A DNA stretch of 64,000 nucleotides from Nocardia australiensis (GTDB lineage Bacteria > Actinomycetota > Actinomycetes > Mycobacteriales > Mycobacteriaceae). This document shows, in pieces, positions 17,874 through 26,566 of the stretch. How positions within the stretch are numbered: position 1 is the stretch's first letter; every line of letters starts with the position of its first letter. The stretch covers positions 186,001 to 250,000 of the forward strand of contig NZ_JAJFZM010000016.1 in the NCBI RefSeq assembly GCF_020733705.1, read 5' to 3'. Both the position numbers and the translations under genes were made by a program. Below the pieces are notes generated by a model. The model made no database searches and was not told the DNA's origin. It saw nothing but the letters and a program-made list of their open reading frames with translations.

Positions 17874-19114
17874 CCTTGTGGCTTGGGGAAGGTTCCATCT
17901 GGGTTGACCGAGATATGTGTTGTGCTCTTGGGGCCTGGTTTGCCTGCGAGATCGACCGGTTGGCCGTGCGAATTGTAGAACCGGACATATCCGTTCGGAT
18001 ATTGCGAGTTCGGCTGCATGACCCGGATCGTGTCGGCGTTCCCGGTCGATCCCGGCTTCTGCCAAACCACACCTTTCCCGTTGTCGGCGGTACGAGGTAC
18101 CCAGTCGCTCGGAACTTCAGGCGGGCGTGAATAGCTGCTACTTCCTCCACCACCGGTACCCGTGTTGGTATTGAACTGGGTAGGGTTGGCTTCGAGGAGC
18201 GGTTGTAACTCTGTGGCTACGCCGATGGCTGCCGCACCTGCGGCGACAGTAACCCCGGCCGCAACGGCTGCGGCGGTATCGAATGCGACGAGCACTGTGA
18301 CAACGGCGGCGCCGGCGGCACTGCCGGCAGCGGTTGTTGTCGCTACAGCCCCTGTGCCCGCGGTGAAAAAGCCGACTACGACGCCCGCGATGAGACCCGC
18401 GCCGATCGCCCCGGCGAGTATGGCGAGTATTTCTTGGTGCGCGTCCTCGATCTGCTGTGCCCAGTCCTCACACGCGCTGCCGAGCTTCTCGTACTGCGTT
18501 GCGACCTCCCCGACGCCCATCCATACCGCGTCCATCTGATCGATTGCCTGCGGTAGCTCTTCGGACGCGTTCTCCTCGAGATTCGTCCACGCCTGACTGG
18601 TGCCGTCGCTGGCGTCGCGTAACCCTTTGGCGGCGGTTCGCCACGCGGTACCGAGCCGCCTCAGTTTGTCGGGGTCCCCGTTCGGCCACGTATGGCCCTG
18701 CAGCCAGCTGCTGATCATGCTCCAGCCGAACGGTGGATCGGACTCACCACCGAATGCACCCTTGAAGGTCGGTGCGGTTGTGGCCGCGAGAATCGCAGGG
18801 GCGGGGTCGGGTATCTCGGGAGGGTTTTTGTTCAGTTTCTCTGTGTTCGAGTGGTTTACGGCGGTGAAGGCGAGGAGGTCGTGTAGCTTGCCAAACGCGT
18901 TGACAATATCTGTTCCGGCGGCGACGGCCTTGAACGCGGCCGGGTCATAACTGTCCGCCCACGTTCGCCCTGCACTGTCACTGCCGGCGCACCCCCAGTC
19001 CTTGTCGAGCGCTGCCGCGAGTGCTTTGACGACATTTTCTGCGCTGTGATAGGCGCCCTCGTACAGCGTGGCGGCGTCGTACAAGATGCGTGAGTCCATC
19101 GAAATAGGCGCCAT
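17867..19114 (-). CDS. ESX-associated polymorphic toxin
   Basis: 415 residues from ATG 19114, which overlaps the WXG100 stop as TGATG. The helical N-terminal half (about 1-230) resembles WXG/LXG-type carrier regions. A hydrophobic Ala/Gly-rich segment follows (about 233-305, IGAGLIAGVVVGFF...), then a Gly/Ser linker and a C-terminal domain of about 75 residues. That domain contains KGVVWQKPG, GYVRFYNSHGQPVDL and THISVNPDGTFP, like small nuclease-type tips of Rhs and other polymorphic toxins. Export through an ESX secretion system is likely. The exact toxin activity is not assigned. Confidence 0.8.
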   Translation of the reverse strand: MAPISMDSRILYDAATLYEGAYHSAENVVKALAAALDKDWGCAGSDSAGRTWADSYDPAAFKAVAAGTDIVNAFGKLHDLLAFTAVNHSNTEKLNKNPPEIPDPAPAILAATTAPTFKGAFGGESDPPFGWSMISSWLQGHTWPNGDPDKLRRLGTAWRTAAKGLRDASDGTSQAWTNLEENASEELPQAIDQMDAVWMGVGEVATQYEKLGSACEDWAQQIEDAHQEILAILAGAIGAGLIAGVVVGFFTAGTGAVATTTAAGSAAGAAVVTVLVAFDTAAAVAAGVTVAAGAAAIGVATELQPLLEANPTQFNTNTGTGGGGSSSYSRPPEVPSDWVPRTADNGKGVVWQKPGSTGNADTIRVMQPNSQYPNGYVRFYNSHGQPVDLAGKPGPKSTTHISVNPDGTFPKPQGW

Positions 19115-19404
19115 CAGGGCCACATTCGCTTGTTGTGCTCGACATTGGCCAGGTATCGATCGCGCGCGGTCCGGGCCGCGGTTTCGAGCTCGGCCAGTGC
19201 CGCCTTCATGTCCTGCATCTCGCGCTGCCAAGTGTCATGCTTGGCGCGGTGCGTTTCCGCCGCGCTGCCTTCCCATTCGATATGCAGCGCAGCAACTTCA
19301 CGCTCGACATCGGCGATACGTTGCTCGATCTGCTGCCCGATGAGACGAGCCTTGGCGACAAGTGCCAGAATCTGGTCGGTGTTCGCTATATACGCGGCCA
19401 TCAC
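19114..19404 (-). CDS. WXG100-family protein, second of pair
   Basis: A 96-residue helical hairpin with the central turn IEWEGSAAETH, a variant of WxG. The start overlaps the upstream WXG100 stop in ATGA (19401-19404), and its TGA overlaps the toxin ATG. Small WXG100 proteins act as secretion partners for ESX substrates. Here a heterodimer with the product of 19401-19709 and delivery of the toxin are likely. Confidence 0.85.
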   Translation of the reverse strand: MMAAYIANTDQILALVAKARLIGQQIEQRIADVEREVAALHIEWEGSAAETHRAKHDTWQREMQDMKAALAELETAARTARDRYLANVEHNKRMWP

Positions 19405-19709
19405 GTATCGCCCAGATCGAACTGCACATAGGTGACGTCGCTCGCGTTTTTGCTGTCGGTCTCCGTGTACTTGTCCGCGGCCTGATGTACCAGGATCGCG
19501 TCCTCACGCAGTGCCACAGCAACTTTGCGGGCGGATTCGACCCACTCCGTCCAGAGCGCGGCATGGGTATCGGCAGCCTCACCCACCCAGTCAGCGGACA
19601 TCAGCGCATCGGCTTCCATACGCAAAGTCTCTATGTCTTCCCAGAACTCGTCCGCCCTTGAAGACATGCGGTCGGCTGTGGCGTGCATCTGATCGGGATT
19701 GCTGTGCAC
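19401..19709 (-). CDS. WXG100-family protein, first of pair
   Basis: A 102-residue protein: helix 1 (TADRMSSRADEFWEDIETLRMEADALM), turn ADWVGEAADTH (the WxG motif as WVG) and helix 2. It is the first gene of the five-gene cassette WXG100-WXG100-toxin-immunity-YbaB, in which successive genes mostly overlap. No ESX machinery gene is in the window, so export would depend on a system elsewhere. Confidence 0.85.
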   Translation of the reverse strand: MHSNPDQMHATADRMSSRADEFWEDIETLRMEADALMSADWVGEAADTHAALWTEWVESARKVAVALREDAILVHQAADKYTETDSKNASDVTYVQFDLGDT

Positions 19710-20059
19710 CCTGCGAAGCTACCACCGTCGCACTCGACCGAGCCTCGAGTGCGGCTGACCGGCCGAAGCGCCGACAGCCCGAACTTGTCGAGCCCCGGCC
19801 TGGACAGCAGATGCACCAGCGGCGCGTACTCGAAATACCGCGACCGCGTCTGCAGCACGAACGTGCTGTTGACATTGGCGAAGCCCGCGACATCGGCTGG
19901 TGGCCGCCTCTCCGCCGTGCGGGCACGCCGCTGGTGAAACGTGAGCGCACCCGCTCACAGAGCGCGTCCGAACGCGCTTGCGCGCAGCAAGATTCACACC
20001 TGCCAAGGCACCATGGAAGCGAGGTCGGCAACGCGGCCGCGTGCCGCGAAGGAGGCGGG
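19710..20059. other. Gap between the toxin cassette and the CoiA-like gene
   Basis: Divergent intergenic region. A minus-strand frame (about 19965-19631) reads plausible protein (FEYAPLVHLLSRPGLDKFGLSALRP) but overlaps the first WXG100 gene and has no start, so it may be a gene scrap. A strong GGAGG before 20060 belongs to the next gene. Confidence 0.35.
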
Positions 20060-21016
20060 ATGGATCAGGCGTGGGATATCGGTCGGCGGGTCATCGTCGA
20101 CGCGATCGAATTGAGCTACCAAATCGAGTCCACGAGCGGCCCCTACGAATGCGTCGGCTGCGGCTGCCCCGTCATGCCAGCGGCGCTGACATCCGAACAC
20201 GTCACACCCTATTTTCGAGCAGGAAGACAGCGGTCACATCTATCTGACTGCCAAATCGCTGGCGACCCGGTCCTGGTACGCAGTTCTGGTCCACTAGAAC
20301 CCGCGCGCACAGAACGTCTAAGTGGCGGCGTGAGCATGCCCTATCAGCTGGTCCGCTCTGAACGCCACGAACAAGTTGACCCGCACGCGACTGAGGATAC
20401 CGAACGACAAGCCAGCCAGAGTAGAACACGCTCGATCACCACCAGTGAAGACCAACGCGGCCTCCGGGAGGCCACCGCCTCCACCATCCGGCCCTTCTGC
20501 CGCACGTTCATCCGCTATCCGAACAGCCGCGGAATCCTGCGGATCAAACTCCCCGACGTTGACACTCAGCACTACCAGTACGCATTCAAACGACTCGATC
20601 TCTACGCCATCACCGACTACCCTCACCGGCGGATCTTCTACGCCGAAGTGGCCTGGAGCAGTCCGCCGGAATTCACAACCAACACGGCGGTGATATCGCT
20701 GTACGCCGGAGACCGAGATCCACACAACCGGGCGCGAGTGGCTCGCCCGTATCGGGTCGCCATCAGCTGGTCGACCTGGGGAACGAAACTGCGTGCGGCC
20801 CTGCGTCGCGAAATCACCGCAGCACGACGAGAAGCCCGCGAGGCTTCGGGATCCGAAGCCCGAAGCTGGTTGTTCTTCCTCGCACAACAGGACCCTTTCG
20901 AACCCGAGCGATTCTGGGTCGATCATCACGCCGAGTACGCATTCATCACGGCCCACCTCATCTATCCGAACACAAATAGGCCCAACACCCGCCCCAGAAA
21001 GCTGCGGCGAGCTTGA
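20060..21016 (+). CDS. CoiA-like zinc-ribbon protein, unknown role
   Basis: 318 residues from ATG 20060, with GAAGGAGG eight bases upstream. Residues about 30-70 (CVGCGCPVMP...EHVTPYFRAGRQRSHLSDC) match the Cys-Cys...His/Phe...His..Cys pattern of the zinc-binding N-terminus of competence CoiA-like nucleases. The middle is basic and disordered. The C-terminal 200 residues contain RTFIRYPNSRGILRIKLP and many aromatic strands, but no clear nuclease triad. It sits alone on the plus strand between the toxin cassette and an integrase relic. DNA binding or cleavage is possible. Confidence 0.6.
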   Translation: MDQAWDIGRRVIVDAIELSYQIESTSGPYECVGCGCPVMPAALTSEHVTPYFRAGRQRSHLSDCQIAGDPVLVRSSGPLEPARTERLSGGVSMPYQLVRSERHEQVDPHATEDTERQASQSRTRSITTSEDQRGLREATASTIRPFCRTFIRYPNSRGILRIKLPDVDTQHYQYAFKRLDLYAITDYPHRRIFYAEVAWSSPPEFTTNTAVISLYAGDRDPHNRARVARPYRVAISWSTWGTKLRAALRREITAARREAREASGSEARSWLFFLAQQDPFEPERFWVDHHAEYAFITAHLIYPNTNRPNTRPRKLRRA

Positions 21017-21085
21017 GCATGCTCCGACACTGAGAGACCGGCCGAACGGCGCCACCAGACCTCAACAAGTCACCTATCGAAGTCG

Positions 21086-21470
21086 ATGTTGATGCGGGAA
21101 GGCACTACGTCGATTGAAGAAGGTCCGGTTGGTGTTGCCGCCGCGCCCGGACGATGCGGAATGGCCAGAGGGCTTAATGTTCTTCGACCTGAACGATGCC
21201 GGGCAACGCAACCTCAAGAGCATGGGCCGACGCTGGCGGCGACTGGCTGCCGCGCTCAGCCTCCCCGAAGGGGTCACGCCACGCAGCTTGCGCAAACACC
21301 TTGGCACCGAAGGCATCTCGGCCTGACTCGATGTACCCAAGGTCGTCGACCAACGCGGCAACACCTCCGCGTACTCCGGAAATCATACGTACGACCGCGG
21401 AGTGACCACACTCATCGGCGACAAGATCGGCCCCGCACTGAACGAGGTAGCACGCCGCCGCTCCGGCTAG
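21086..21470 (+). pseudogene. Decayed tyrosine-recombinase-like gene, copy 2
   Basis: MKKVRLVLPPRPDDAEWPEG...VTPRSLRKHLGTEGIS (21114-21323) continues in other frames as VPKVVDQ, VLRKSYVR and VTTLIGDKIGPALNEVARRRSG, ending at TAG 21468-21470. TPRSLRKHLG resembles the HxLR/K box and VLRKSYV the region near the catalytic Tyr of recombinases. At least two frameshifts are needed to join them. The distal half is homologous to 2853-3030, so the island carries two independently decayed relatives. Confidence 0.5.
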
Positions 21471-21493
21471 GTCGAGCACCGAACTGAAATGAG

Positions 21494-21520
21494 GGGTGGC
21501 ACCGCCAAGCGGTGCCACCC
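21494..21520 (+). terminator. Hairpin terminator after the integrase relic
   Basis: gggtggcaccg (21494-21504) pairs perfectly with cggtgccaccc (21510-21520), with loop ccaag. It is homologous to the hairpin at 3032-3054, so gene tail and terminator were duplicated together. Confidence 0.7.
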
Positions 21521-21542
21521 GTCAACTGTGTCCGCCGACGCA

Positions 21543-21585
21543 TTTGAATGTCTCGGAAGGCACACGTCAATATCGAACCAGCGTC
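21543..21585 (+). repeat. 43-bp exact direct repeat, copy 2
   Basis: Identical to 17053-17095. The following 21586-22023 contains no supported gene apart from the ribosome-binding site of the Mrr gene. Confidence 0.9.
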
Positions 21586-22023
21586 TGGTTGGCCAGATAT
21601 CCGGTAGTGCTGTGGAGGGCCCGTTGGTCGATCGTCCAGATGTGTTGGTAGGCACGGTCTCCCAACGTGCGGATCGAGGCCACGTGAGCGGAGCGCGTGA
21701 TTTGCCGGCCCCGATACGAGAGTTTGAGAGGTGTGAACCAATTGCTTAGTGCTACTTCGCTTTATCTGCGCCAGCACATTGGCAATCCGGTCGACTTGGC
21801 GGCATTGGGATGCGGGCTGGTTGGGCCCGGGGCAGGATCGGATGCATAATCGCAGGGGCCTGGGACTGCGCGGCCTGCCACCGCCCATGGCTGACCCAGA
21901 GGCGGCCCCGTGCCGGGGTAGCGCTTCCGGATTTGTGCCACAATCGATCTTGCTGTGCCTGGTGGCTAGGGGATGCGTTAACGCCGGTGCACCTCAGGTG
22001 GTTCCGGCGAACGTGGAGGACGG

Positions 22024-23652
22024 ATGGGGCGTCGTCGTGGGGTGTTTGCCGAGTTGCAGCACCAGCTTCGTGAAGCCGAGCGGGCGAACCGAAGGGCGGA
22101 GTCGCAACAGCAGCGTGCCGCAACACAGGCTGCCAGGGATGAGGCTCGGTTCGCCCGAGAGGCTGAGCGGGCAAGAGCGCAGGCAGTGCGTGACAAACAG
22201 GCCCGGTGGATCGAAGAGCAGAAGGTGCAGGTGAGGTGGCTGACCGATAACGTGCGTGCCCGCGCCGACGAACTGTCCGGACTGCTGAGCGTGTCCACTG
22301 GATCCGCCCGGACCTTCGCTGTCGACGACCTCCGTCGCACCTACACTCCCGATCCACACAGCCCGGAGCGCTGGCTCGTGACGCCGGAGAGGGCGCCGTT
22401 GTGGCAGGACTTCGCGCCGCCGCCACCGACGGTGTGGGAAAAGCTCCAAAAGTCTCGGTGGCGGATCCGCGAGGCCGAAGCCAAACAGGACTATGCCCGG
22501 GCGGTCACCGAATACGAGCAGCGCGAGGCGCACCGGACAGCCGCGCTGGCGCAGGACATGGCAAGTCACGAGGCCGCCGAAGCCGCTCGTCGAGAACAGA
22601 TGGAGCAGTACAACGCGGCAGTCGGCGTGCTGGCTCGCGGCGTTGACGATGCTGATCCCGATTCGGTCGCCCAGGTCGCGGAGCTGTTCATGACTTCTGC
22701 CGACTTGCCCGAAGGCATCTCGACGGATATCCGAGTGGCCTATGTAACTGCCCCGCGAAGACTGCTGGTGGTACGCCAGCTGCCGGATGTCACCGTCATT
22801 CCCGCCGAACGGGAGTTCCGGTATGTACGAGCTCGCGACGAGATCGTCTCGACCGCAAGGTCGTTGAAGGAGCGACGGGAGCGTTACGCTGACCTCATTG
22901 CCCAACTGGTTCTTCTGGTCACGCGCGACGCGTTCGCACTGCTGCCGCTGACGACGATCGATGAGGTGGCGGTAAGCGGTGTGGTCGCGGGCAGGAACAC
23001 CGCGACGGGGCAGCCGGAAGACAAGTGCCTGATCAGTGTGTCGGTCACTCGGGAACAGTTCGATCGTCTGGTGCTGTCCGAACTCGACGCGGTGTCCTGC
23101 CTGAAGCATCTCAACGCGCTGGTGTCTCCACATCCGTGGGACCACGAACCGATTCGACCTCTGTTCGACCCCGACCTGTCGAGATACAAGATCGATGCCG
23201 CCTCCGCGATGTCCGGCGTGGATCACCGCACTGTGCTGACCGAACTGGCTCCGATCGAGTTCGAGCGGCTGATCAGAGAGCTGTTCGAGGCTATCGGTAT
23301 GGAAGCGTGGGCGACTCAGGGATCCAGGGATGACGGCGTTGACGCGGTTGCGGTCAACCGCGACCCGATCATGGGCGGTGTGTGCGTTATTCAGGCGAAA
23401 CGCTATACCAAGGTGGTGGAGATCGAAGCTGTTCGGGCCCTCGCCGGCGTGATGGAGGATATGCGTGCCAGCCGCGGAGTGCTGGTGACAACGGCGTACT
23501 TCGGCAAAGCCAGCTACGACTTCGTGGGTAGGCACGGCAAGATTCAGCTCATCGAGGGACCCGAACTGAAGCATCTGATTGCCGAGCATCTGGGTATCGA
23601 CGTGGTGATAGGACACATCCGAGGCGCGCCGCGCCGCTGGACCGCGAACTAA
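22024..23652 (+). CDS. Mrr-type restriction endonuclease with coiled-coil N-terminus
   Basis: 542 residues, with GGAGG nine bases before the ATG. Residues 1-70 are an Ala/Arg/Glu-rich coiled coil (ELQHQLREAERANRRAESQQ). A mixed middle region follows. Residues about 411-542 are an Mrr_cat (PD-(D/E)xK) domain: helix FERLIRELFEAIGMEAW, GSRDDGVDAVAV with D440, and VIQAKRY with Q457-A-K459. Mrr enzymes cut methylated DNA (type IV restriction) or act in other defence systems. It is a single gene, intact, and ends right at a degenerate copy of the tgccctcgg repeat (23652). Confidence 0.85.
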   Translation: MGRRRGVFAELQHQLREAERANRRAESQQQRAATQAARDEARFAREAERARAQAVRDKQARWIEEQKVQVRWLTDNVRARADELSGLLSVSTGSARTFAVDDLRRTYTPDPHSPERWLVTPERAPLWQDFAPPPPTVWEKLQKSRWRIREAEAKQDYARAVTEYEQREAHRTAALAQDMASHEAAEAARREQMEQYNAAVGVLARGVDDADPDSVAQVAELFMTSADLPEGISTDIRVAYVTAPRRLLVVRQLPDVTVIPAEREFRYVRARDEIVSTARSLKERRERYADLIAQLVLLVTRDAFALLPLTTIDEVAVSGVVAGRNTATGQPEDKCLISVSVTREQFDRLVLSELDAVSCLKHLNALVSPHPWDHEPIRPLFDPDLSRYKIDAASAMSGVDHRTVLTELAPIEFERLIRELFEAIGMEAWATQGSRDDGVDAVAVNRDPIMGGVCVIQAKRYTKVVEIEAVRALAGVMEDMRASRGVLVTTAYFGKASYDFVGRHGKIQLIEGPELKHLIAEHLGIDVVIGHIRGAPRRWTAN

Positions 23653-24349
23653 TGCCCTCGGAGTGTGGCGGGGCACATAGAAGATGGGACGCAGGTGATC
23701 CGGAATCTGCTCAGGACAGTTGAGAAGGGTGTGCGGGCGTGTTGCTCGCTGATGTCGGATGTGCACGGCTATCGTTCGTGTCACGCGGCTATGGGCGGCC
23801 GAGCAGGACGAGTGAGCCGGCCCCGGACGGTGATTCTCTGCAAACGAAGTGGTGCGGGAAACCTCAAAACACTTCTGCGCCATCGCGGCCGATCCCCAGC
23901 GTCGTGTTCCTACTGTTGCGCATCAGCGGGATTCAGTTGAGCGAACACGGACGGCCGAACGGGCGCAGGCATTGTCGCGTACGCCCGTTACAGCTCGATC
24001 CGTGCCGTGATTCCCGCCCCCGCACCCACAGAAGCACTCCGGGTGAACTGCGTGCCAGCAACTGGAGCCTGTCAGCTGACCCCCGAAACCCCTGAGCATC
24101 AGCCGCACTGAGTCCGGCCGATTACGACGATGACATCGCTTACTTTCAGGGTATCGAAATTCGAGGTTCACCAGCGGGTTTCGACATCTCTTGCCATCGG
24201 CGCTAACTCCGAGGCAATCGTCCGTCCGCGGTGGCCCTCGGATTACTGAGCGAGAAGTCACAACTGATCTCGTCGCATGGTCCGAGTGTGGCGAGGAGCA
24301 GGTGCGCCAACGATCGACTGCCCTGGAGCGATGTACTGCGGTTGATGAT
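23653..24349. other. Intergenic stretch without supported gene
   Basis: Begins with atgccctcgg...gggcacat, a weak relative of the dispersed repeat. The remaining short frames on both strands match nothing recognisable. It is convergent space between the Mrr gene and the HEPN-like gene. Confidence 0.45.
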
Positions 24350-24895
24350 CTATTTCACTATGTCGTCAGTTGAGTTGCGGGGTCGTGCTCGAACCGATAA
24401 CGCGTGGAGAATGCGAACCGCCGCAATGGTTGCCTCTTGCTGGAGTTCGAGGTCGTCCCACAGACGTCGTTCGTCCGACTCTTCCCTGCCGAGTAGATAC
24501 ATGACTTCTTGCCATTCGCCACCTCCTGTGGCGTAGGGCACCCAAGTGGAACAGATCTGAACGTCCGCGTGGACGACCGCGTTCCGACGCTTCAAAGCCT
24601 TGGTGATCAGTTCAAATTCGTCGCCGTACTCGATGAAACCGTTCTTTTTCGCAGCCGCTTTGAGGTCATGCAAGAGTCGGCCTGCCGACCGATCGAGATT
24701 TGCCGAGGGCTCAAAATGTCGGAGCGCTTGCCCGATGACAGCCTCTGTCTCGCCGGCCTGAGCCATAACGTATCCACGGATCTGGTGCATCGGCTGAGCG
24801 GAGCTGTCATTGTGCGGCTCGTAGGCATCCTCGGGAAACTCATCGTTCAAGATGGTTCGCCAGGATACGACCATGACGTCGGGGTTCGACTGCAT
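24350..24895 (-). CDS. HEPN-like small protein, unknown
   Basis: 181 residues from the ATG at 24895 (MQSNPDVMVVSW...). The frame is open further upstream, but that extension overlaps an IS3 scrap and is not coding-like. It is mostly helical. ITKALKRRNAVVHADVQ contains an R-x4-H element (RNAVVH) as in HEPN ribonucleases and related minimal nucleotidyltransferase-associated proteins. No antitoxin-like neighbour is visible. The HEPN call rests on one motif and the helical context. Confidence 0.5.
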   Translation of the reverse strand: MQSNPDVMVVSWRTILNDEFPEDAYEPHNDSSAQPMHQIRGYVMAQAGETEAVIGQALRHFEPSANLDRSAGRLLHDLKAAAKKNGFIEYGDEFELITKALKRRNAVVHADVQICSTWVPYATGGGEWQEVMYLLGREESDERRLWDDLELQQEATIAAVRILHALSVRARPRNSTDDIVK

Positions 24896-25035
24896 GCGCG
24901 AAGTCTGCCACCTGATCACTTTGTTGCCCAAGGAATTTGGTAAAGCACTGAACGAGCACCTTGCTACAGCTTCGAATCCCAATCCACATAGTCCGCATTG
25001 CAACGACCAGTTGAATCCCGCCAATACACCGCTGC

Positions 25036-25125
25036 TGCGACCGCCGAAGCATGCGTGTGGGGACGGCTTGATCAGATCTGTGGGCGCCACCAGAATATGC
25101 TGGGGCAACGCCGGTTCCGAGACGA
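25036..25125 (+). pseudogene. Scrap of IS3-family transposase OrfB
   Basis: The frame reads HACGDGLIRSVGATRICWGN, matching the conserved LLRSMGATGICWDN stretch around the third acidic region of IS3-type OrfB; the same stretch is intact at about 54200-54245. Nothing else of the element survives. The rest of 24896-25618 holds no gene but must contain the promoter of the ParA operon. Confidence 0.5.
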
Positions 25126-25618
25126 GCCCTTCAACCGCGAGGAGGCGCCCCGAAATCGGTCTTCCGGCGTGTCGTCGAGAGGTTCGTGCGATATGTGTCG
25201 CTGAGGCGTCCCGTCGAGCGACCCACGGTGGAGTAGTTCCGTGCCGATCGGTTAGCCATGGGGCCAGCGTCTCTCCGAACACCTTTTCAGCCGGTGACGG
25301 TCCGGTATACGGCGTTCAACCAAACAGACTGCGCCGTATTGATATTCATACCGACCGGCCTCGTCGGTATGATCCCACCGGGGGTAATCTGTTCGAAAGT
25401 TGCTGCGAAGAAATCTGTTTCGGCTTGCGAGATAGGTGGTTGGTGGCACGATCGATGAAAGCCTGGATGGCCGTGTCGTGGGGAGGGCAGAAGTTCGGAT
25501 GAGTGCTGCGGGGTGGGCGAGAAGTTCGGGTCGCCATTTGCCCCAGCCCCGCCCCGGCATGTGACATCGATCGTTGTTCGCCGACAACGTCGGCGCCCGA
25601 AACCATTGGGAGAAGCTG

Positions 25619-26566
25619 ATGCGGGTCGTGGCGGTTATGAATTACAAGGGTGGTGTGGGAAAGACGACGCTCACCGCGAATCTCGGTGCGGTTGCCGCCG
25701 GCCGAGGGCTACGTGTGTTACTCATCGATCTCGATCCACAGACCAATCTGACGTTCTCGTTCTTCTCGGTCGACGACTGGCACGATCGGCTCAAGGACGG
25801 TCGCACGATCAGACAGTGGTACCAGGGTGAAATGCCCGGGAGGGAGCTCTCCCTGGCTGACCTTGTCGTCACGCCGGAGCGGGTCAACAGAGCGCTGGAG
25901 AACCCCGTCGGACAGCTCGACCTGATCTCGTCGCACCTCGGCCTGATCGATATCGATCTCGAGCTGGCCGCCCGGCTGGGCGGGACCACCACCCTCGACG
26001 GATCGAAGCGGCGGTTCCTGGACCTGCACGGTTGTCTGCGACAAGCGTTGGCGGACAGTCACTTCAGCAACGCCTACGATCTGGTGCTCATCGACTGCGC
26101 ACCGAATTTCGGCCTCGTCACCAAGACCGCGATTGTGGCCAGCGAGCTCATTCTCGTGCCGGCCAAGGCGGACTATCTGTCCACGTTGGGATTGGACTAT
26201 CTGGTCGGCAACTGCGCCGGACTGGTGGAGCAGTTCAACGACTACGTAAACCACAAGGGTGGTGGCGCTGGACATACGCCGATCGATCCCAGTTTTCTTG
26301 GTGTCGTCTTCACCATGGTGCAGATCTACTCGCAACAGGTGACGCTCGCTCAGCACCGCTATATCGAAGAGGTGCGCGAGAGTTCGCGAGTTCCCGTGCT
26401 GAAGAGCACGATTCGCAATAGTCCCAAGCACTTCGGCAATGCCGGCGAGAGCGGTGTGCCGGCGATGCTGCACAACACCGGCACGGACGAGGTTGTCAAG
26501 GAGTTCGACCAGCTGGCCGATGAGGTACTGGGTGCGCTCGCATCGTCGGCGGGTGCTCACCAGTGA
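25619..26566 (+). CDS. ParA-family ATPase heading a three-gene operon
   Basis: 315 residues from ATG 25619, with GGGAGAAG upstream. The deviant Walker A motif KGGVGKTT is at residues 10-17, DLDPQ at 37-41, and LVLIDCAPNFGLVTKTAI is the switch/Walker B region. This is the full set for a ParA/Soj-type ATPase that dimerises on DNA. Unlike plasmid ParA-ParB pairs, the next gene has no ParB or HTH signature. Its TGA overlaps the next GTG start (26563-26566). Related ParA/MinD ATPases also occur in some defence and positioning systems. Confidence 0.85.
   Translation: MRVVAVMNYKGGVGKTTLTANLGAVAAGRGLRVLLIDLDPQTNLTFSFFSVDDWHDRLKDGRTIRQWYQGEMPGRELSLADLVVTPERVNRALENPVGQLDLISSHLGLIDIDLELAARLGGTTTLDGSKRRFLDLHGCLRQALADSHFSNAYDLVLIDCAPNFGLVTKTAIVASELILVPAKADYLSTLGLDYLVGNCAGLVEQFNDYVNHKGGGAGHTPIDPSFLGVVFTMVQIYSQQVTLAQHRYIEEVRESSRVPVLKSTIRNSPKHFGNAGESGVPAMLHNTGTDEVVKEFDQLADEVLGALASSAGAHQ

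Noticed and set aside
21994-23883. 629-codon open frame antisense to the Mrr gene
   Set aside because: Mirror of a strongly biased high-GC gene. It is Arg/His/Pro-rich with no domain, while the plus strand has clear Mrr motifs.
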